Shown piece by piece: positions 1-8,956 of a stretch of DNA of 27,974 bases. The notes under the pieces were generated by a model. It saw nothing but the letters and a program-made list of their open reading frames with translations, did not search any database and had not been told where the DNA came from. The stretch comes from Halothiobacillus neapolitanus. Lineage in GTDB: Bacteria > Pseudomonadota > Gammaproteobacteria > Halothiobacillales > Halothiobacillaceae. The position numbers were made by a program, and so were the translations under genes. Every line of letters begins with the position of its first letter. Position 1 is the stretch's first letter. The stretch is from assembly GCA_020722165.1 (NCBI GenBank), contig DYLI01000008.1, positions 1 to 27,974 of the forward strand, given 5' to 3'.

Positions 1-1
1 C

Positions 2-145
2 TTGGATAAGGGCTGTGAAATTCCTGCGGGTATGGTGATTGGCGAGGATCTTGCAATGGATAGCGAGCGGTTTGAAGTCAGCGAAGGCGGTGTCGTTCTG
101 GTGACGCCAGAAATGTTGAATCAACAACTGCACCATGTCCGTTAA
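2..145 (+). CDS. glgC: Glucose-1-phosphate adenylyltransferase, C-terminal end (partial)
   Basis: Only the last 47 codons and the stop are in the window; the gene begins to the left. The visible tail reads [20 protein letters not shown] followed by a [13 protein letters not shown] stretch. This matches the end of the left-handed beta-helix domain of bacterial GlgC, where 'IP.GM.IGED' and 'GVVLVT..ML' are typical. GlgC makes ADP-glucose from glucose-1-phosphate and ATP, the committed step of bacterial glycogen synthesis. The next gene starts 21 bases after the stop, on the same strand, and encodes an alpha-glucan-active enzyme, which supports the call. Allosteric and catalytic residues lie outside the window. 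Confidence 0.88.
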   Translation: MDKGCEIPAGMVIGEDLAMDSERFEVSEGGVVLVTPEMLNQQLHHVR

Positions 146-166
146 GCCAATGAAGAGGATGAGCCT

Positions 167-1897
167 TTGACCACGCCAACAACACCTGCTGCGCGCCTGA
201 ACGTCGTGCTGATGTGGCATATGCACCAGCCGGAGTACCGCGACCCGTTTAGTGGGCAGTTTCAACGTCCGTGGACGTATTTGCACGCGATTAAAGATTA
301 TGTCGATATGGCTGCGCACATTGAGGCACATCCGCAAGCGCGTGCGGTGGTGAATTTTGTGCCGGTGTTGCTGGAGCAAATCGAAAATTACGCCGAAACC
401 TTGCAGGCCTATTTGCTTAATCGTCATGCCCTGTTGCCTGATCCACTGTTGACGGCGTTGGCAGCGGATAGCGCGCCGCAGGATGAAGCCGAGCGGATTG
501 AGCTGATTGAATCGTGCTTGCGCGCGAATGAGCAGCGTCTTATTCAGCGTTTTCCCGTCTATGCCGACCTTGTCAAGATGGCACGCGAATTCATCAAAAA
601 TCCGCTGCACCTGCGTTATCTCGGTCATGCCTTCTTTACCGATTTGTGCGTCTGGTATCACTTGGCCTGGATGGCGGAAACGGTGCGCCGTACTGATGCG
701 CGCATTATCGCTCTGATGAACAAGGCTTGCGGTTTTGACGCGCACGACCGCCGGATGTTGCTGGAAGTGATTGCCGAGCTTTTGACCGGGCTGATTCCGC
801 GCTACCGCGCTTTGGCGCTAAGTGGGCAAGTTGAATTGACCATGACGCCGTATGCGCATCCGATTATGCCGCTCTTGCTGGATATTCCGTCGGCACGCGA
901 AGCATGGCCGGATGTGGTGTTACCGCAGGAAGGCGCGACGGTCGCCGAGTATCCAGGCGGCGAGGCACGGGTGCGCTGGCATTTGGCCGAGGGGCGGCGC
1001 GTGTTTGAGCGCGTGTTTGGTATGAGTCCCGTGGGCTGCTGGCCGTCTGAAGGCAGCTTGAGCGAAGCGACCTTGCCGCTATTGGCTGAGGCGGGCTTCA
1101 CCTGGTCAGCCACCGGTAGCCAGGTGCTGCACAATAGCCTGCGCGCCAGCGGCATCGCCGAGCAGTACAAGGCGTGTCCACATCGTTTTTATGCCATGGA
1201 AGAAAACTCCTTGCCCAAACTGGTGTTCCGCGACGATGGTTTGTCGGATTTGATTGGCTTCAAGTATTCCACTTGGCATGCGGATGATGCGGTGGGTGAT
1301 TTGATTAACCATTTGGTGCATATCGCCGACGGTTGCCACCAGGGGCAGCATGTCGCCTCGATCATCATGGATGGTGAAAACGCCTGGGAATACTACCCGG
1401 AAAACGGCTATTACTTCCTTGATGGTTTGTACAAGCGTTTGTCGGTGCATCCGCGCCTGAATTTGACGACTTATCAGGAGCTTCTCAAGGGTGATCCGCT
1501 GGTGACGGCTCTGCCCAAACTGGTGGCAGGCAGCTGGGTGTATGGCACCTTCTCCACCTGGATTGGCGAAAAAGATAAAAATCGTGCCTGGGAATATCTC
1601 ATTGCGGCCAAGCATGTGTGCGACCGAGTGCTGGCAACCAGGACGCTTAGCCCGGAACAGGAGCAGGCGGTGTTGTTGCAACTGGCGATTTGCGAAGGCT
1701 CGGACTGGTTCTGGTGGTTTGGCGATTACAACTCGGCAGAAGCGGTGCGCGATTTCGAGCATTTGTTTCGTTTACAACTGGTGCGCTTATACGAGTTGCT
1801 GGGTGAAGCGCCGCCAGCGGTTTTGTCCGCAGTCATGGCGGTGGGCGCGGGCGACCCGGCATCAGGCGGCGTGATGCGCACTGGAGCGCAAACTTGA
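167..1897 (+). CDS. Glycoside hydrolase family 57 (alpha-amylase / glucanotransferase type)
   Basis: This 576-residue protein carries the five GH57 signature regions in order. They are WHMHQPE (residues 17-23), GQVELTMTPYAHPIMPLL, GCWPSEGSLSE with the likely nucleophile Glu295, MDGENAWE with the likely acid/base Asp402 in DGEN (402-405), and CEGSDWFWWFGD near the C-terminus. It has no signal peptide, so it should act on cytoplasmic glycogen or maltodextrin. It lies between glgC and malQ and overlaps malQ by four bases, which argues for one operon for storage glucan turnover. The start is a TTG with an AGAGG ribosome site about 8 bases upstream. The first in-frame ATG is residue 16, too close to the WHMHQPE motif. 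GH57 includes amylases, branching enzymes and 4-alpha-glucanotransferases, and the sequence alone does not separate them. Confidence 0.9.
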   Translation: MTTPTTPAARLNVVLMWHMHQPEYRDPFSGQFQRPWTYLHAIKDYVDMAAHIEAHPQARAVVNFVPVLLEQIENYAETLQAYLLNRHALLPDPLLTALAADSAPQDEAERIELIESCLRANEQRLIQRFPVYADLVKMAREFIKNPLHLRYLGHAFFTDLCVWYHLAWMAETVRRTDARIIALMNKACGFDAHDRRMLLEVIAELLTGLIPRYRALALSGQVELTMTPYAHPIMPLLLDIPSAREAWPDVVLPQEGATVAEYPGGEARVRWHLAEGRRVFERVFGMSPVGCWPSEGSLSEATLPLLAEAGFTWSATGSQVLHNSLRASGIAEQYKACPHRFYAMEENSLPKLVFRDDGLSDLIGFKYSTWHADDAVGDLINHLVHIADGCHQGQHVASIIMDGENAWEYYPENGYYFLDGLYKRLSVHPRLNLTTYQELLKGDPLVTALPKLVAGSWVYGTFSTWIGEKDKNRAWEYLIAAKHVCDRVLATRTLSPEQEQAVLLQLAICEGSDWFWWFGDYNSAEAVRDFEHLFRLQLVRLYELLGEAPPAVLSAVMAVGAGDPASGGVMRTGAQT

Positions 1898-3405
1898 GCG
1901 CGTTAAAAACTACACAAGATGTTCATTCTGAAACCGATTTGCCTGATGTGTTGCGCGTGCGTCGCGCGGGAATTCTGCTGCACCCAACCTCCTTGCCGGG
2001 CAGTGGCGGTTTGGGTTTAGCAGCCTTTCGCTTTGTTGACCAGTTGGCGGCGAGTGGGATTACGGTCTGGCAAATGCTGCCTTTGGGCGCAACGCATGGC
2101 GATGGTTCGCCGTATCAATGCCTGTCATCCCATGCGGGAAGCCCGTTGTTGATTGATCTGGACGCTTTAAGAACTCAAGGTTGGTTGGCTGAACATGCCA
2201 CGAGCCTTAACGGCGCATGGCAGTGTTTTTCACAACACGTCACAGTGCAGGAGCAGGCCGATTTCATGGCCTTTGTGGCCGAAGAATCGCTCTGGCTCGA
2301 CGATTACGCCTTGTTTGTTGCCCTGCGTGAGCAGCAAGAGAAACGGGCATGGTTTGATTGGCCGCAAGCCTTGCGTGAGCGGATGCCTGCGGCCATGCAG
2401 CAGGCGAGTGAGCAACTGCATGAGCGCTTACAGCAGATTCGTTTTGAGCAATTCGTGTTTTTCCGCCAATGGCACGCTTTGCGTGAATATGCGGCGTCGC
2501 GTGGTGTGCTGCTTTTTGGCGATATGCCGATTTACGTTGCGCACGATTCCGCCGAAGTGTGGGCGCAGCCTGAGCTGTTTAGTGTCGATGTCCACGGTCA
2601 GGCCGAAGCCGTGGCCGGAGTGCCGCCGGATTATTTTTCGGCCACTGGGCAGCGTTGGGGTAACCCGTTGTATCGCTGGGAGCGGCACGAGGCCGATGGC
2701 TTTGCCTGGTGGAAGGCGCGCTTTGCCACGTATCTCAAGTTGTTCGACCTGATTCGTATTGACCATTTTCGTGGCTTGGAAGCGTATTGGTCGATTCCTG
2801 CGGATTGTCCGACAGCCATGGAAGGCGAGTGGGTCAAAGCCCCCGGCGATGCTTTGTTGACGGCCTTGCGCGAGACCTTTGGCAGCTTGCCGGTGGTGGC
2901 CGAAGATTTGGGCATCATTACCGAAGAAGTGACCGCCCTGCGCCACAAACACGGTTTGCCGGGGATGCGTATTCTGCAATTCGCCTTTGATGGCAGCGCC
3001 GATAACCCGTATTTACCGCATAACCACACGCCGGACAGCGTGGTCTACACCGGCACGCACGACAACGATACAACCTTGGGCTGGTGGCAAAGTCTGGACG
3101 AGGTGGCGCGTGGCAAAGTACACGAATACTTGGATGGCGAAAGCACGCATGAGCACACAGCCATGCCATGGCGTTTGGTCTGCGTTGCCCTAGAGTCGGT
3201 GGCGCAACTGGCGGTGATTCCGTTGCAGGATGTGCTTGCGCTTGGAACTGAAGCACGCATGAATACGCCGGGGACGACTGAGGGTAATTGGGTCTGGCGT
3301 TATGCCGAGGGGCAGTTTTCGGACGAGCACGCGGCGCAGTTGCGCGAGGCCGTGCAGCGTTACGGGCGCTTGCCGGGTGAGGGTGGGGTTGTGGGCGACA
3401 ATTAA
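1894..3405 (+). CDS. malQ: 4-alpha-glucanotransferase (amylomaltase)
   Basis: This is a GH77 enzyme of 503 residues, the usual length for bacterial amylomaltase. It moves alpha-1,4-glucan segments between maltodextrins and releases glucose. Visible GH77 landmarks are GILLHPTSLPG near the N-terminus, DLIRIDHFRG with nucleophile Asp290, AEDLGIIT with acid/base Glu337, and YTGTHDNDT with the third catalytic Asp390. It starts with TTG at 1894; this TTGA overlaps the TGA stop of the GH57 gene, and a GGAG ribosome site lies about 8 bases upstream, so translation is probably coupled. About 25 residues precede the conserved domain. There is no signal peptide. With glgC and GH57 it forms a glycogen operon. 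Confidence 0.95.
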   Translation: MSALKTTQDVHSETDLPDVLRVRRAGILLHPTSLPGSGGLGLAAFRFVDQLAASGITVWQMLPLGATHGDGSPYQCLSSHAGSPLLIDLDALRTQGWLAEHATSLNGAWQCFSQHVTVQEQADFMAFVAEESLWLDDYALFVALREQQEKRAWFDWPQALRERMPAAMQQASEQLHERLQQIRFEQFVFFRQWHALREYAASRGVLLFGDMPIYVAHDSAEVWAQPELFSVDVHGQAEAVAGVPPDYFSATGQRWGNPLYRWERHEADGFAWWKARFATYLKLFDLIRIDHFRGLEAYWSIPADCPTAMEGEWVKAPGDALLTALRETFGSLPVVAEDLGIITEEVTALRHKHGLPGMRILQFAFDGSADNPYLPHNHTPDSVVYTGTHDNDTTLGWWQSLDEVARGKVHEYLDGESTHEHTAMPWRLVCVALESVAQLAVIPLQDVLALGTEARMNTPGTTEGNWVWRYAEGQFSDEHAAQLREAVQRYGRLPGEGGVVGDN

Positions 3406-3419
3406 CGTGGGCTTTGAAC

Positions 3420-3911
3420 ATGATGCGCTGGCTATTCACCGTGGCTTTATATTTCTCTGCGCCGCTCTGTCATGCGGAAATTTATAAATGCGTCAACGAA
3501 GGGAAAACGGTGTTTAGCCAAATGCCGTGCGCGCCGAATGCTGTGGTGGTGAATCCGAGCGTGTATCAGCCTTCAACGCAGTCGATACGCGAGCAACAGC
3601 AGTCGCAAAAATCCATGGAAATGATGTCAAAAGGCATCGACCGTGATTACGGCTTGCTGGTGTTACAACGGCGCATGACTGACGCGGACGAGAGCATTGC
3701 CCGCTTGCTGTATGAACGCGACCAGCGTATTGCCGCGTTGCGTATGGAGCTTGCGCGGGCAAGGCAGGATAAAGCCGGCGCTGCATCACGCCGCGAGCTT
3801 TCGACGGAAATCAGCAATCTGCGCGATCAATACAAAACCAGTATTGACCTGGCGCGGGATGATTTGCGCCGGGCGGAAAAAGAATACAGTCGATTGCAGC
3901 GCGGGCGTTGA
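3420..3911 (+). CDS. DUF4124-type exported small protein
   Basis: The protein is 163 residues from the ATG at 3420 (an ATG at 3423 is equally possible). A signal peptide (MMRWLFTVALYFSAPLCHA) appears to be cut before EIYKCV. The mature start matches the short DUF4124 module, whose pattern is roughly 'YKC.d..GkvvfSd.PC', here EIYKCVNEGKTVFSQMPC. The rest is charged, rich in Arg/Glu/Gln and probably coiled coil (about residues 75-160). DUF4124 proteins are periplasmic or membrane-associated proteins of unknown role in Beta- and Gammaproteobacteria. The gene follows malQ by 14 bases but is probably functionally unrelated. An upstream in-frame TTG at 3414 is less likely than the ATG pair. Confidence 0.75.
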   Translation: MMRWLFTVALYFSAPLCHAEIYKCVNEGKTVFSQMPCAPNAVVVNPSVYQPSTQSIREQQQSQKSMEMMSKGIDRDYGLLVLQRRMTDADESIARLLYERDQRIAALRMELARARQDKAGAASRRELSTEISNLRDQYKTSIDLARDDLRRAEKEYSRLQRGR

Positions 3912-3930
3912 GGTTGAACAAGGTCTTCAG

Positions 3931-3960
3931 GCTCCCTCGCCCCCTCACGGGAGAGGGAGC
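3931..3960. repeat. CCCTC/GAGGG palindromic intergenic repeat
   Basis: A hairpin with arms GCTCCCTC (3931-3938) and GAGGGAGC (3953-3960) lies between two convergent genes. Its last base is the first base, in plus-strand order, of the GTPase gene's stop codon. Reverse-complemented, it closely matches the sequence at 7650-7677, so it is a repeat family. It may also act as a weak bidirectional transcription stop, although there is no T-run on either side. Confidence 0.6.
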
Positions 3961-5336
3961 TACGAGAATAGTTTTGCCAGACGTTTAATCGCCTCGTCTC
4001 GCGTTTCTGTAGCAGAAAAAGCAGGGCTCATGGCCGACCACTCGGCATGGCTGCGCGCTTTTTTAAGCTCATCAGGCAATGCGCCTTCGCGCCAACGTTT
4101 GGCCGTTTGGCTGTCGAGTTGTGCTGTGGGTTCAAGCGGTTGCATGGCGGCGTGGCCGCGTTGTTGCAGAGCGTGGACGAGTACAAGCTGACGCAGGGCG
4201 AGCAGGCGCAAGATGTTGTCATCGACAGTCAGGCTGCGATAGCCGCGTAACTTGCCCAGGATGCGCTCGCCATAGGTGTTGCCCAACTGCCATAAGCCAC
4301 CGGCGAGCGCCCCGGCAACGGTCGCCGCGCCGAGGGTGAGGCCACCGACGATAAGGTCGATACTGATCCCCGCGACAGCTCCGGCGACGAGGCCTTGGCC
4401 TAGACGTATGCCCATTTGGTTTAGGGCTTCTGGGCTAAACAAATCCTCGTCCCAGCGCCCATTGAGCATAGGCAGGCCGCTTAAGGTCACGTCATCCGTG
4501 CGGAAGCGATAAAGCTTGAGCAGCTCGTGTACGCACGCGGCTTCGTGCTGGCGGATTTTCTCGCGCAGTTGTTCGATAGGCGTTTGTAGTGCACTTTCAT
4601 CAGCATTCGGTACGCTGACGCGGTAGGCGGCGACATCAATCAGTAGCGCGGCAACGAGCTGCGTGGCGGTGTGCAGGCGTGCGTCGGCTTCGTTTTGCCG
4701 TGCCAGCATCAGGCGTTGCAGGGCGGGTGCAAAGCGATCCAGCAACACGGCGAGTTTGGCAAACAAGCGCTGTTCGCCGTCGATTTCCGGGGCCACGGTA
4801 TCGAAGCTGATGACCGAGTGCAGGCCGAGGCGCGCCAAGGCTTCGCGCCAGGCTTCGGCGTGATTGTCCGGCGTGTGTACAAAGTTGAGTACGGGCAACA
4901 AGGGCTTGCCGCAGTCGGCGAGAATACTCAGTTCGTCGCGGTATTTGGCTAGCACCGGGTCGCGCACGTCGATTACCACCAGCCCGGCATCGGAGGCCAG
5001 CACTTGGCGCAGCACCTTGGCTTCTTGTTCAAAGCGGCTGTGTGCCTGTGGGCTCGCAAGAAAGCGGGCAATGCGTGCGGGGCCATCCAGGCGCTCGCCG
5101 GGTGCGAGTAATGCCTCGATCGCATCGAGCAGGCTGAGCGCGTCTTCCAGACCCGGCGTGTCATAAAGCTCAACGACTGCTTCGTCGCCCGCGAACAAGC
5201 GCGCGCCTTCGACATGGCGGGTGGCGCTGGGGCGGGCGGAGACTTCGCCAAAGTTTACGTCGCGGGTCAGGGTGCGCAGCAGCGAGGTTTTGCCGGTGTT
5301 GGTGTGGCCGACCACGGCGAGCTTGAGTGCGGTCAT
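3960..5336 (-). CDS. DUF3482-type GTPase, predicted membrane-associated
   Basis: This 458-residue protein has an N-terminal Era/TrmE-like G domain. It shows P-loop GHTNTGKT (residues 10-17), DTPG Walker B/G3 (59-62) and an LPVLNFVHTPD stretch where NKxD is expected, so the guanine-specificity motif is degenerate. The C-terminal half fits DUF3482 and contains a glycine/alanine-rich hydrophobic segment, roughly residues 326-354 (LVAGAVAGISIDLIVGG onward), that could insert in or dock on a membrane. Its ATG overlaps the stop of the DUF2868 gene (ATGA), so the two are translationally coupled. DUF2868 and DUF3482 proteins occur together in proteobacteria; their joint function is not established to my knowledge. 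The stop codon touches the palindromic repeat at 3931-3960. Confidence 0.85.
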   Translation of the reverse strand: MTALKLAVVGHTNTGKTSLLRTLTRDVNFGEVSARPSATRHVEGARLFAGDEAVVELYDTPGLEDALSLLDAIEALLAPGERLDGPARIARFLASPQAHSRFEQEAKVLRQVLASDAGLVVIDVRDPVLAKYRDELSILADCGKPLLPVLNFVHTPDNHAEAWREALARLGLHSVISFDTVAPEIDGEQRLFAKLAVLLDRFAPALQRLMLARQNEADARLHTATQLVAALLIDVAAYRVSVPNADESALQTPIEQLREKIRQHEAACVHELLKLYRFRTDDVTLSGLPMLNGRWDEDLFSPEALNQMGIRLGQGLVAGAVAGISIDLIVGGLTLGAATVAGALAGGLWQLGNTYGERILGKLRGYRSLTVDDNILRLLALRQLVLVHALQQRGHAAMQPLEPTAQLDSQTAKRWREGALPDELKKARSHAEWSAMSPAFSATETRDEAIKRLAKLFS

Positions 5337-6766
5337 ACGCGATGTCCCTGCAACCAGATGTGGGCGGCAGCATCGTCAAGCAAAGCGTCTCGCGGCCAGC
5401 CCGACTCAAGTAGGCTCTCACGCCAAACACCGCTGCGTTCATTCTGCGCGCCGGGCGGCTGCATCAGCCAAACCAATGGTGTGGCGCTGTGCTGCGCCCA
5501 TTGGTTGATGGTGTGCAAACTGCCGCGATCAGGGGAGAGTCGGGTATCTACGGCAATCAACAGGCTGGCGGGAGGTGTTGTTTGCAGCGAGACAAGCAGG
5601 CGTTGGCGTTCTTCACGCGTTTCAATCCGTGGAAAAACCGTGAATTTTTCTGCGCCAGCGGGCGGCCAGGCAATATCACTGCCGAGCTCCAGACCCACGA
5701 GCGCCGGGCGTGCCGTTGGCATGTGCTTGTGGTCAGGCCAAGGATGGAAATGGGGGGTGCTCAGTGCCGCAGGGGCGGGGTTGGTCACGCCGATATTTTG
5801 TGAGTCAATATGCAGGCGTGCGCGCAGCATGGCAAAGCCGGGTTGCTTCAAGTCCAAGCGTAATGAGGCAAGTCCCTGTTTCCACATCCAAAAGGTCAGC
5901 AGGAAGGCGATTAGTCGCGGTAAAACGCCATAGATAATGACACAGCCGATGAGCCACGCAGCCCAGGCATGACGCGCTACGTCGCTTTGCATTGCGTGGC
6001 TGCTTCCGCTTTCGAGAATCATCTCTTGGCTTGGAGTGGTAAAGCCGAAATAGCCCGGAAGCGTGCCGATTGCGGTGACAAAATCCACAAACACAGCGCC
6101 GGGAAGAATGGTCGTTTCCCAGACAAAAACATGGCGTTGGGTGGTGAGCATGACCAGTAATCCTACGACGGAAGCGACCAAAGCAAGCAGCCATAAAAGA
6201 TGCGTCAAACTGCCCATGGCCCAGCGCAGCAGACGATGATGATTAAGCAGGCTGAACAGGGCGTGACCGAGATGCAGCCGTGCCGGTGATTGGCCGGGCA
6301 GGTGACGTTGCAGCCAAAAACCAAATTGCCCCAACAGTGTTTTGCCATGAGTCCCCGGCAGGGCGAGCACAACCAGCCACACCAGTAAACTCAAAAGGGG
6401 CACAACGAGCAGCGCGCCGAGCATCCACACCACATTCACCACGCGGCCATCGTTGCCATACACTCCGCTGTTGATAAGGCTTGTGGCGGAGAAAAAACCG
6501 CTCAGCAACGCCAGTGCGGCCAATAGGCCAAGCACAAAACGCGCTTGCGTTTGCCAAGCGCGCATCTCGTCAATCCAGCTTAGCTGTTGGATGGCCACCA
6601 CGCGCTCGGCGCGCAGCAGGATGCGGCTTTCTTCGCCGGAGGACGCGCTTTGGAGCGTTGGTAACAAGGCTGCATCGTCGAATGCGCCGTGTTCGGCTTC
6701 ATGCAGGCGCAGCGTTTCGGCCAGCCAGCGTTGTTCGAAAGGTGAAAGCGGGGCGGCTTGGCGCAT
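5333..6766 (-). CDS. DUF2868 membrane protein
   Basis: The protein is 477 residues from the ATG at 6766. The frame extends to 6823, but that extra part overlaps uppP and lacks family-like sequence; the chosen start opens MRQAAPLSPFEQRWLAETLR, followed by an acidic segment. It has about four hydrophobic segments: LGLLAALALLSGFF, VVNVVWMLGALLVVPLLSLL, LLWLLALVASVVGLLVML, and one in the middle around WLIGCVIIYGVLPRLIAFLL. A soluble C-terminal region follows, with alternating small and aliphatic residues such as SLLIAVDTRLSPDRG. This matches the DUF2868 pattern. Its 3' end overlaps the GTPase gene by four bases and its start is 5 bases after the uppP stop, so it sits mid-operon. The function is unknown; a membrane anchor or effector for the GTPase is an inference. 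Confidence 0.82.
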   Translation of the reverse strand: MRQAAPLSPFEQRWLAETLRLHEAEHGAFDDAALLPTLQSASSGEESRILLRAERVVAIQQLSWIDEMRAWQTQARFVLGLLAALALLSGFFSATSLINSGVYGNDGRVVNVVWMLGALLVVPLLSLLVWLVVLALPGTHGKTLLGQFGFWLQRHLPGQSPARLHLGHALFSLLNHHRLLRWAMGSLTHLLWLLALVASVVGLLVMLTTQRHVFVWETTILPGAVFVDFVTAIGTLPGYFGFTTPSQEMILESGSSHAMQSDVARHAWAAWLIGCVIIYGVLPRLIAFLLTFWMWKQGLASLRLDLKQPGFAMLRARLHIDSQNIGVTNPAPAALSTPHFHPWPDHKHMPTARPALVGLELGSDIAWPPAGAEKFTVFPRIETREERQRLLVSLQTTPPASLLIAVDTRLSPDRGSLHTINQWAQHSATPLVWLMQPPGAQNERSGVWRESLLESGWPRDALLDDAAAHIWLQGHRV

Positions 6767-6771
6767 GGTTT

Positions 6772-7572
6772 TTAGTTGAGGAAATACAACAAAACCAGCG
6801 AGCCAAACACAATGCGATACCAAGCAAAGCCGACAAAGCTGTGGCTGGACACATAGCGCAGCAGGAAGCGCACGGCGGCAAGACCGGCAATAAACGCCAT
6901 GATAAAACCCACCGCAATCATGCCCATGTCCTCGGTGTGTAGTTGCCCGGCATTTTTGTACAAATCGTAGGCCACGGCGGCGGTCATGGTCGGGATGGCA
7001 AGGAAGAACGAAAATTCGGTGGCCGTGGTGCGCGAAAGCCCAAACATGAGGCCGCCCATGATGGTTGCCCCCGAGCGCGAGGTACCGGGAAAGAGGGCGA
7101 TGCTCTGTGCGAGACCGAGTTTGAGCGCATCCGTCCAGCGCAGATCATCGACGTGGTGCAAATGCGCTGCGGGTTTGATGCGTTCGATCAGCAGGATGAT
7201 AAATCCGCCGACAATCAGCGCGCCGGCCACGGTGAGTGGGCTAAAGAGATATTCCTTGATGAATGAGTGAAACAACAGACCGAAAACAACCGCCGGGATA
7301 AAGGCGATCATCAGATTGATGGTAAAACGCTGCGCGCTGGCTTCCGTGGGTAAGCCTTTGACGACGTTGAATATTTTTTCACGGTAATGCCAGCACACCG
7401 CAAAAATCGCACCGAGTTGAATGGCAATGGTAAAAACCTTGGCCGCCTCGGAATCATAGTGCATCAGGTCTTGCGCAATGATCAGATGCCCGGTGGAGGA
7501 AATGGGTAAAAATTCGGTCGCGCCTTCGAGTAAACCCAGAATGGCGGCTTTGAGTAACATCCAGATGTCCAT
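6772..7572 (-). CDS. uppP: Undecaprenyl-diphosphate phosphatase (BacA/UppP)
   Basis: This 266-residue polytopic protein is the usual length for UppP. It converts undecaprenyl diphosphate to the monophosphate, recycling the lipid carrier for peptidoglycan and other envelope polymers, and confers some bacitracin resistance. The two family motifs are intact: ExxxE in [16 protein letters not shown] (Glu16, Glu20, His29) and PGTSRSG (residues 162-168, Arg166). Several hydrophobic helices follow, ending in [11 protein letters not shown]. The ATG at 7572 is the natural start. It is downstream of dapE, separated by a 160-base repeat-bearing gap, and is followed closely by the DUF2868 gene. Confidence 0.97.
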   Translation of the reverse strand: MDIWMLLKAAILGLLEGATEFLPISSTGHLIIAQDLMHYDSEAAKVFTIAIQLGAIFAVCWHYREKIFNVVKGLPTEASAQRFTINLMIAFIPAVVFGLLFHSFIKEYLFSPLTVAGALIVGGFIILLIERIKPAAHLHHVDDLRWTDALKLGLAQSIALFPGTSRSGATIMGGLMFGLSRTTATEFSFFLAIPTMTAAVAYDLYKNAGQLHTEDMGMIAVGFIMAFIAGLAAVRFLLRYVSSHSFVGFAWYRIVFGSLVLLYFLN

Positions 7573-7601
7573 AAATATCTCGTTATGATTAAAACAATTT
7601 T

Positions 7602-7725
7602 TTAGCCACAGAGGGCACAGAGTTCACTGATTAAGGGGTGATGACTCTGCCCCTTCTCCCGCGAGGGGCGAGGGAGCTAAAATCAAGGCTTGCGTAAGTC
7701 CCGCCTCCGTGTCCTCTGTGGCTAA
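7602..7725. repeat. TTAGCCACAGAG inverted-repeat element, copy 1
   Basis: The left end TTAGCCACAGAGGGCACAG (7602-7620) and the right end GTGTCCTCTGTGGCTAA (7709-7725) are near-perfect inverted repeats. They enclose about 90 bases. It lies between dapE and uppP. The interior carries a second repeat (7649-7679). The same ends occur at 13724-13827, and the left end alone occurs at 8903. No open reading frame is inside, so this resembles a non-coding palindromic or miniature element. Confidence 0.8.
7649..7679. repeat. CCCTC/GAGGG repeat nested inside TTAGCCACAGAG copy 1
   Basis: GCCCCTTCTCCCGCGAGGGG then CGAGGGAGC is nearly the reverse complement of the repeat at 3931-3960. It also forms a GCCCC/GGGGC hairpin (7649-7653 with 7665-7669). 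It sits wholly within the larger inverted-repeat element. Confidence 0.6.
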
Positions 7726-7732
7726 TTTCGAT

Positions 7733-8872
7733 TTATTCGTCGACCAGCAAAAGCAGGTCGAGGATACGTTCGTACACAGCGCTTAGGCGATCTAAATCGT
7801 CTACACCAACACATTCATTCACTTTGTGAATCGTGGCGTTGAGCGGGCCGAGTTCGATCACTTCCGCGCCGGTGGGGGCGATAAAGCGGGCATCCGAAGT
7901 GCCGCCGGAGGTCGAAGGCTGGGTTTCCACGCCCAGCACATCCCGAATGGCTTCGTGCACGGCATCGACCAGCGCGCCGTCGGAGGGCGTGAGGAAGGGT
8001 AAGCCGGACAGGTTCCAGTCGAGAGTGTATTTGAGTTGGTGGCGGATAAAAATCGCTTCAATCGCCGCTTTCAGGCTATCGAGCGTCCATTCGGTGTTGA
8101 AGCGGATATTGAATTGCACCGAAAGTTCGCCGGGGATGACATTGTTTGCGCCTGTGCCCGCGTGGATATTGGCGATTTGCAGGCTGGAGGGCGGGAAGTG
8201 CGCGTTACCCTTGTCCCATTCGGTGGCGGCAAGTTCGGCCAAGGCGGGCGCGGCGCGGTGGACGGGATTGTCAGCCAGATGTGGGTAGGCGACGTGGCCT
8301 TGCACGCCTTGTACTTTGAGTAGCCCGGTCAGCGAGCCGCGTCGGCCAATTTTGAACTCGTCGCCCAATACCGCGCGGCTGGAAGGCTCACCGACAATGG
8401 CGTACTGGATTTTTTCGCCCCGCGCTTCCAGGGTTTCGATCACCTTGACCGTGCCATCCACGGCAATCCCTTCTTCGTCCGATGTCAGCAAAAAGGCAAT
8501 TGAACCGACATGATCGGGGTGAGCCTGCACAAAACGCTCGGCGGCGACGGTCATGGCGGCCACACCTCCTTTCATGTCTGCCGCGCCGCGTCCGTAAAGC
8601 AGGCCGTCGCGTACGGTTGGTGTGAATGGGGGTGATGTCCACGCGCTTTCTGCACCCGTGGGTACCACGTCGGTGTGTCCGGCAAAACACAGCAGGGGGG
8701 CGTGTGTGCCGCGCCGCGCCCAGAGGTTGAGCACGTCGCCGTGCGGCATCCATTCAAGAGTAAAGCCATGCTTTTCCAAGCGTTGTGCCAATAAAGTCTG
8801 GCAACCGGCATCCTCCGGGGTGAGTGAGCGACGGGCAATCAGTTCAGAGGCGAGTTTGAAGGTTTCGGACAT
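7733..8872 (-). CDS. dapE: Succinyl-diaminopimelate desuccinylase
   Basis: This 379-residue M20-family zinc hydrolase removes succinate from N-succinyl-L,L-diaminopimelate in the lysine and meso-DAP (peptidoglycan) pathway. The metal ligands and catalytic residues of the DapE family are visible: GHTDVVP (His66, Asp68), AADMKGG (Asp99), SDEEG (Glu133, Glu134), GEPSS (Glu162) and NATIHKVNE with the late histidine. ATG at 8872 has an AAGGA ribosome site 6 bases upstream. The upstream gene on the same strand is an arsC-like gene, the same order as yffB-dapE in Escherichia coli. Here, repeat DNA fills the gap. Confidence 0.97.
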   Translation of the reverse strand: MSETFKLASELIARRSLTPEDAGCQTLLAQRLEKHGFTLEWMPHGDVLNLWARRGTHAPLLCFAGHTDVVPTGAESAWTSPPFTPTVRDGLLYGRGAADMKGGVAAMTVAAERFVQAHPDHVGSIAFLLTSDEEGIAVDGTVKVIETLEARGEKIQYAIVGEPSSRAVLGDEFKIGRRGSLTGLLKVQGVQGHVAYPHLADNPVHRAAPALAELAATEWDKGNAHFPPSSLQIANIHAGTGANNVIPGELSVQFNIRFNTEWTLDSLKAAIEAIFIRHQLKYTLDWNLSGLPFLTPSDGALVDAVHEAIRDVLGVETQPSTSGGTSDARFIAPTGAEVIELGPLNATIHKVNECVGVDDLDRLSAVYERILDLLLLVDE

Positions 8873-8902
8873 GGGGCATTCCTTAAAATTGCGCTAAAAA
8901 AT

Positions 8903-8922
8903 TTAGCCACAGAGGGCACAGA
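8903..8922. repeat. TTAGCCACAGAG element, solitary left end (copy 2)
   Basis: TTAGCCACAGAGGGCACAGA is identical to the left end of copy 1 over about 20 bases. No matching right end is seen before the next gene. Instead, a different repeat (8962-9005) follows at once. This is probably a truncated or interrupted copy. Confidence 0.65.
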
Positions 8923-8956
8923 ATTCTCCGAGAACGGGCTTTTAGCTCAAAGCTTT

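Noticed and set aside
1106..1762. A 218-codon minus-strand open frame within the GH57 gene.
   Set aside because: It lies entirely antisense to a well-supported gene, with no recognisable domain and no ribosome site.
6767..6823. Longer DUF2868 protein starting inside uppP.
   Set aside because: The added residues are a frame-shifted reading of the uppP end; the ATG at 6766 gives a family-like start.
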